From: DATDMG01 sp036518955
GTDB taxonomy: Bacteria; Actinomycetota; Actinomycetes; Actinomycetales; Kineosporiaceae
NCBI GenBank assembly: GCA_036518955.1
Contig: DATDMG010000114.1
Location: 1 to 9,155, forward strand
Reading direction: 5' to 3'
DNA: 9,155 bases
Shown: in pieces, positions 6,374 to 9,155 of the stretch
Numbering within the stretch: position 1 is the stretch's first letter
Layout of the letters: the number at the start of each line of letters is the position of its first letter
The notes under the pieces: generated by a model
What the model was told of the DNA's origin: nothing
The model's input: the letters and a program-made list of their open reading frames with translations, nothing else
Database searches by the model: none
Made by a program: the position numbers and the translations under genes

Positions 6374-6396
6374 AACGCTGACCGCCCGTCAGCGTT
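6374..6396. repeat. Perfect 9-bp inverted repeat upstream of the regulator ribosome site (candidate operator)
   Basis: AACGCTGAC and GTCAGCGTT are perfect 9-bp arms with a 5-bp spacer (CGCCC), ending 12 bp before the regulator's Shine-Dalgarno sequence. Size and symmetry suit a site for a dimeric helix-turn-helix protein, and the position suits autoregulation. As RNA it would be a hairpin next to the ribosome site. A one-sided match (10 bases, ACGCTGACCG) occurs on the minus strand at the start of the epimerase gene (about 5755-5764), which may be chance. Confidence 0.55.
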
Positions 6397-6408
6397 CCTG
6401 TTGTGGGC

Positions 6409-6415
6409 AAGGAGG
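6409..6415 (+). promoter_or_regulatory. Ribosome-binding site of the regulator gene
   Basis: AAGGAGG is followed by 5 nt and the ATG at 6421. This near-perfect Shine-Dalgarno match selects the ATG over an in-frame GTG at 6403, which lies upstream of it. Confidence 0.85.
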
Positions 6416-6420
6416 TGGGC

Positions 6421-7524
6421 ATGGCCCGGCATCCCCCTCGTGGAACGGTCAGCGGGTATGTGCTCAAGCTGACCCGCAAGTCCACTGGACTCACACAAGA
6501 GGCGCTCGCCGAGCGTCTCGACGTCACCAGAGCCAGCATTCAGGGCTGGGAGAGCTCCCGCCGACCTCTGGGCGCGCTGTCAGCGCATTCGAGCCTGGCG
6601 CTGCGCCACCAGCTCGCGAGCTTGGGCGCCTCGCCCGTCCTGGTGAACCTCCTCGGTGTGGCCATCGACGCCGACTACCACCTCGCTCAGATCATCAGGG
6701 CGGCCGAGGACGTCACAGCCCGGCGAGCCCATCCCCTGGGGCGTGTGGTGCTCACTCACACCATCACCGAGCTGATCACTTGGCCGGTCACGGGTGTTCC
6801 CCCGAGGGTCCTGGCCAGCCAACGTCCGGAGAGCTCCCCCACACGGCACGGGCCCGTGCCTGGCAGTCCCGTGCTGGCCGCAGATCAGCGTGAGGCGTTC
6901 TTCGCCGGCCTGTGTCAGATCGCTGATCACGCCTGCTCGCGTGATGCGGCACAGCTGTCGATCCTCGCCCACCGCCAAGCGTGCTACCTCACCAGTCTCG
7001 ACGCCACGGGTACCAGCACGGCCTCGATTCGGACGCCGAGAGGATCGCGCTGCGCCCCCTCGACCTGGACTCCGCACTGGGCAGACGCTCGCTCGCAGGC
7101 TGTGGCACTGGCTCGACGAGGGGACCCTGAACCGCTGCGGGCGTTCATCGAGGCGGGAGCCGAAAGCCCCGACGTCGAGCTCGCGAACCTCAACTACCAC
7201 GCCTACTGGGTCGGAGAGATCCCCGGGCACCAGCACAGCGACACCTTCATGATCGAGGACGGGCTGGTCTGGCGGGGCACCAGACTGCTGCGGCACCTCA
7301 CCGAGCGGCTCGCCGTCGACCGTGGGTTCATCGACCTCAACATCCACATCCTGTGGCTGCTGCTGACCTCACGCCCCGGGCTCTGCCACGACGACCCGGC
7401 GACGGCGCGTAGCCTGGCCCAGCAGTCCGAGACCCTCCTCGACGAGAACGGGTTATCTCCCCGGTCCCGGCGAGAACTGTCCTCCGTCCTCTTCAGCCTC
7501 CGCTCGATGGGAATGACCGCATGA
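6421..7524 (+). CDS. XRE-type helix-turn-helix regulator with large uncharacterised C-terminal region
   Basis: The protein has 367 residues. Residues about 10-50 form an XRE/Cro-type HTH: VLKLTRKSTGLTQEALAERL, then DVTRASIQGWESSRRPL, with the turn and recognition helix in canonical spacing. The remaining 300 or so residues are mostly helical with conserved-looking aromatic segments (NYHAYWVGEIPG at about 259-270, GFIDLNIHILWLLL at about 302-315). I know no named domain there; it may sense a ligand. It lies divergent to the biosynthetic operon and overlaps the HD gene by ATGA, so it probably controls both. One oddity: from about residue 195 to 221 the used frame reads as a Thr/Ser/Arg/Pro-rich patch, while the next frame over the same bases (7005-7082) reads GLDSDAERIALRPLDLDSAL with better codon bias. 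That suggests two compensating indels. Confidence 0.83.
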   Translation: MARHPPRGTVSGYVLKLTRKSTGLTQEALAERLDVTRASIQGWESSRRPLGALSAHSSLALRHQLASLGASPVLVNLLGVAIDADYHLAQIIRAAEDVTARRAHPLGRVVLTHTITELITWPVTGVPPRVLASQRPESSPTRHGPVPGSPVLAADQREAFFAGLCQIADHACSRDAAQLSILAHRQACYLTSLDATGTSTASIRTPRGSRCAPSTWTPHWADARSQAVALARRGDPEPLRAFIEAGAESPDVELANLNYHAYWVGEIPGHQHSDTFMIEDGLVWRGTRLLRHLTERLAVDRGFIDLNIHILWLLLTSRPGLCHDDPATARSLAQQSETLLDENGLSPRSRRELSSVLFSLRSMGMTA

Positions 7525-8111
7525 GCGACACCACCGCCCCGGATTCCGACGTACAGGCCACCGGCATCGCGTCCTACCTGTTCGAGATGGGCCTGCTCAA
7601 GCATGCACGCAGGACCGGCTGGTGGATCGCCGGCATCAAGGACCCCGAGACCATCGCCGAGCACAGCTTCCGCACCGCGATCCTCGCGACCATCCTCGCC
7701 GCCATGGAAGGCGCCGACCCCGCACGCGCAGCCCAGCTCGCACTCTTCCACGACACCCAAGAGACCCGCATCGGCGACATCCCCTACGTCGGCCGCCGCT
7801 ACCTGACCGCCGCCGACAACCAGACCGTCACCGCCGACCAGATCGCCGGCTGCCCACCCGCCGTCGCCGAGATCTTGCAGGACGTCGTGGACACCTTCGA
7901 AGCCCAGGACACCCTCGAAGCCCAGGTCGCGAAGGACGCTGACAAGCTCGAATGCCTTATCCAAGCAGTCGAGTACCAGCAGCAGGGCTACGCCCGCGTC
8001 CAGGAGTGGATTGACAACTCCCGCTCCGCACTCAAGACCAACTCCGCCCAACGCATCGCCGACGCAGCCCTACACCTCACCGGACTCGAGTGGCGACACG
8101 TCCACGGATAG
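7521..8111 (+). CDS. HD-domain phosphohydrolase, YfbR/HDDC2 (5'-deoxynucleotidase-like) family
   Basis: The protein has 196 residues, the usual length for HD_3/HDDC2-type hydrolases. The family pattern is clear: LKHARRTGWW (about 26-35), the first metal His in IAEHSFRTA (H48), the HD pair with conserved acidic followers in LFHDTQETRIGDIP (H77, D78, E81, D86), and the last ligand in KDADKLECL (D139/D141). Characterised relatives remove phosphate from deoxynucleoside 5'-monophosphates using a divalent metal, and the HD enzyme OxsA trims nucleotide phosphates in oxetanocin A biosynthesis. The ATG overlaps the regulator stop (ATGA), so the two are co-translated. The likely role is dephosphorylating the modified nucleotide or removing an unwanted nucleotide. 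Its substrate here is inferred, and a signalling-nucleotide hydrolase is an alternative. No membrane segment is present. Confidence 0.9.
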   Translation: MSDTTAPDSDVQATGIASYLFEMGLLKHARRTGWWIAGIKDPETIAEHSFRTAILATILAAMEGADPARAAQLALFHDTQETRIGDIPYVGRRYLTAADNQTVTADQIAGCPPAVAEILQDVVDTFEAQDTLEAQVAKDADKLECLIQAVEYQQQGYARVQEWIDNSRSALKTNSAQRIADAALHLTGLEWRHVHG

Positions 8112-8369
8112 AAGCCTTTCCCCAGCTTACCGGACTCGGGAGATCAGCCAGCCACCCACCAGAATGGGGCTGAGCCGCGGTAGGGACCGCCCTTGTGCCT
8201 CCTGCGCTCCCGCTACCGGGTCCAGCGGCTGCGCCCCGGATCCCGGGTCGGCCGGCGGCTCCTGCTGCTGACCTGCTGCGAACCGCATGCGCCGGCAGAC
8301 ATCGCCTGCCCGGCCGCATCGCGCTCCCGTTCCCGCCCTGTGCGCCCTATCCCCTTTGTGAGGGTGGTC
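8112..8369. other. Intergenic stretch after the HD gene
   Basis: No gene is recognised here. Open frames across it have poor codon bias and no motifs. There is a weak inverted repeat (TCAGCC 8144-8149 with GGCTGA 8168-8173, 18-nt loop) and a 5-bp one at 8210-8228; neither makes a convincing terminator. The stretch probably marks the right end of the locus. Confidence 0.5.
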
Positions 8370-8614
8370 ATGAATCCCGAACCTGGTTTGGCCCGTCGTG
8401 TCGTGTGCTGGCGGAGTTGCTCGGCACCGGCCTGCTGGTGGCCGCGGTGATCGGGTCCGGCATCATGGCGACCCGGCTATCGCCCGGTCAGGTCGGGCTG
8501 CAGTTGTTGGAGAACTGCGTCGCTACCGCGTTCGCGCTGGGCGTGCTGATCCTCACCTTCGGCCCCGTCTCCGGGGCCCACTTCAACCCGGTGGTCTCCC
8601 TGGCGGACTGGTAG
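8370..8614 (+). pseudogene. Broken MIP/aquaporin-family channel gene (N-terminal remnant)
   Basis: The ATG at 8370 follows a GAGGG ribosome site and reads MNPEPGLARR. The frame then breaks, and the next frame continues VLAELLGTGLLVAAVIGSG, a helix, then FGPVSGAHFNPVVSLADW. This is the first half of a major intrinsic protein, with an NPV version of the NPA pore motif and the SGAHFNP signature. The break is explained by a tandem 5-bp duplication, CGTGT CGTGT (8397-8406): removing one copy joins the two parts exactly. A TAG then follows ADW at 8612, where relatives continue with W-[FY]-L. The second half of the channel, with the second NPA motif, is not found in any frame downstream. In actinobacteria this MIP subfamily often sits in arsenic-resistance operons, but no ars gene is visible here. 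It is almost surely non-functional. Confidence 0.72.
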
Positions 8615-8986
8615 CTGAACCGGCCCACCCGCCTAGGACCAGCACCCGCATGCCCAGATCCTCCCATTCTGGTCCGCCACCGGCGCGGCTGTGCTCCGTC
8701 GGAGCCCACCCGCACGCCCGGTCCGAACGGGTCGACGCCTACGCCATGCGGGTCGAGCCGCGCTGCTCGCCGCGCTGATCGACCGGCTCGTCGCCGCCTC
8801 CACGTCCACCACCTCCACGGCCTCACCCCGCCACCGGCCGATCATACGTGGCCGCCGAGAGCGGTCCTGCGCGAAGACGGGCGACGTGCGGACCTTCTCG
8901 GCCGCGACCATCTCGCCGACGACGCCCACGTCGTCGCGGTCGGTCCCACTAGCGGTGCTGCCGGGAGTTACGTCGGTGTTCTGCGG
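8615..8986. other. Region without recognisable gene (372 bp)
   Basis: This stretch lies between the aquaporin remnant and the 3' end of the minus-strand gene at the right edge. Several frames are open (for example plus-strand 8691-9014 and minus-strand 8633-8929), but they are Arg/Ser/Thr-rich, lack motifs and look like GC-rich chance frames. A short plus-strand patch around 8850-8945 has good codon bias without a start or recognisable family and may be decayed coding DNA. No terminal repeats of an insertion sequence were noticed. Confidence 0.45.
8917..8936. repeat. GC-rich hairpin between convergent gene ends
   Basis: CGACGACG (8917-8924) and CGTCGTCG (8929-8936) form a perfect 8-bp stem with the tetraloop CCCA. 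It lies about 50 bp past the stop of the minus-strand gene at 8987, where a terminator would be expected, but has no T-run on either strand. Actinobacteria often use such hairpins without U-tails, so it is at best a possible terminator. Confidence 0.38.
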
Positions 8987-9155
8987 TTACCAGGCGGTGG
9001 GGTCGTTGAGGTAGAGGCCGCAGGCGCAGTCGAGGGCTTCTTCGGGTGTTCCCGCGGGGATGCCGGTGGGCAGGTAGCTGGGCTCGTAGTCGTCGTGGCT
9101 GGCCCGGTAGATCGCGAATCCCCAGCGGCTGGCCGATCCGCCGTACCGTAGTCGG
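8987..9155 (-). CDS. Hypothetical protein, C-terminal 55 residues (cut by right window edge)
   Basis: On the minus strand, codons from the right edge run open to a TAA at 8987-8989. The fragment begins RLRYGGSASRWGFAIYRASH, continues with DDYEPSYLPTGIPAGTPEEA and ends LDCACGLYLNDPTAW. Codon bias is good and the composition is that of a folded protein (WGFAIY strand, PTG.P.GTPEEAL turn and helix, CACGLYL). I associate this ending with a family of small uncharacterised actinobacterial proteins but can give no function. It is convergent with the regulator-HD operon and probably unrelated to it. Confidence 0.7.
   Translation of the reverse strand, partial: RLRYGGSASRWGFAIYRASHDDYEPSYLPTGIPAGTPEEALDCACGLYLNDPTAW

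Larger units (their letters stand above)
5876..6420. other. Divergent intergenic control region (545 bp)
   Basis: No convincing protein-coding stretch is seen on either strand. The region separates the leftward biosynthetic operon from the rightward regulator-HD operon. It holds a series of inverted repeats (listed separately), the perfect 10-bp palindrome GGATGCATCC at 6241-6250, a plausible -10 box for the rightward genes and two strong ribosome-binding sites at its ends. I could not settle a -35/-10 pair for the leftward operon. Confidence 0.65.

Noticed and set aside
6209..6472. Plus-strand open frame in the divergent region running into the regulator
   Set aside because: No ribosome site, no motif, and it overlaps the well-supported regulator start and promoter elements.
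1..8111. Prophage DNA hypermodification module
   Set aside because: TS-like plus carbamoyltransferase plus glycosyltransferase would fit, but no phage structural, polymerase, helicase or terminase genes are visible, and a pathway regulator with an epimerase fits a small-molecule locus better. Not excluded.
8144..8173. Terminator after the HD gene (TCAGCC/GGCTGA)
   Set aside because: Only 6-bp arms, an 18-nt loop and no T-run; too weak to call.
8633..8929. Minus-strand 98-codon open frame right of the aquaporin remnant
   Set aside because: Arg/Ala/Ser-rich with no motif or ribosome site that I could support. Likely chance.

Overview
This is high-GC actinobacterial DNA, most likely from Streptomyces or a close relative. 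The grounds are the strong G/C third-position bias, GTG starts, ATGA/GTGA gene overlaps and the protein families present. No rRNA, tRNA, CRISPR array, intact transposon or replication origin was seen.

Left and centre (1-5875, minus strand): a compact operon reading right to left. In order of transcription it holds an NAD-dependent NDP-sugar epimerase/dehydratase, a thymidylate-synthase-fold enzyme, a NodU/TobZ-type O-carbamoyltransferase, a GT-B-like glycosyltransferase, a small P-loop kinase of the FlaR/adenylate-kinase type, and the N-terminal third of a SAM methyltransferase cut by the left edge. The first four genes are 3 bp apart or overlap, so they are almost certainly co-transcribed and translationally coupled. 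The key observation is that the thymidylate-synthase homologue keeps the catalytic Cys and phosphate-binding Args but has Asp where ThyA has the uracil-reading Asn. That swap marks (d)CMP hydroxymethylases. Next to a carbamoyltransferase, it suggests a route to a 5-hydroxymethyl- and perhaps 5-carbamoyloxymethyl-cytosine nucleotide that is then glycosylated, phosphorylated and methylated.

Middle (5876-6420): a 545-bp divergent control region rich in inverted repeats, with a plausible -10 box for the rightward operon.

Right-centre (6421-8111, plus strand): a helix-turn-helix regulator with a large uncharacterised C-terminal region, overlapping by ATGA an HD-domain phosphohydrolase of the YfbR/HDDC2 (5'-deoxynucleotidase) type. 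An HD nucleotidase fits a pathway built on nucleotides, either as the dephosphorylation step or as a pool-control enzyme. The regulator probably controls both divergent operons.

Right flank (8112-9155): looks like the edge of the locus. It has a broken aquaporin-family gene, about 370 bp with no recognisable gene, and the 3' end of an unrelated minus-strand hypothetical gene.

Overall the window looks like most of a small, dedicated biosynthetic locus for a modified pyrimidine nucleoside or nucleotide (antibiotic-like or signal-like). I do not recognise it as a characterised cluster. The product is inferred, not proven.
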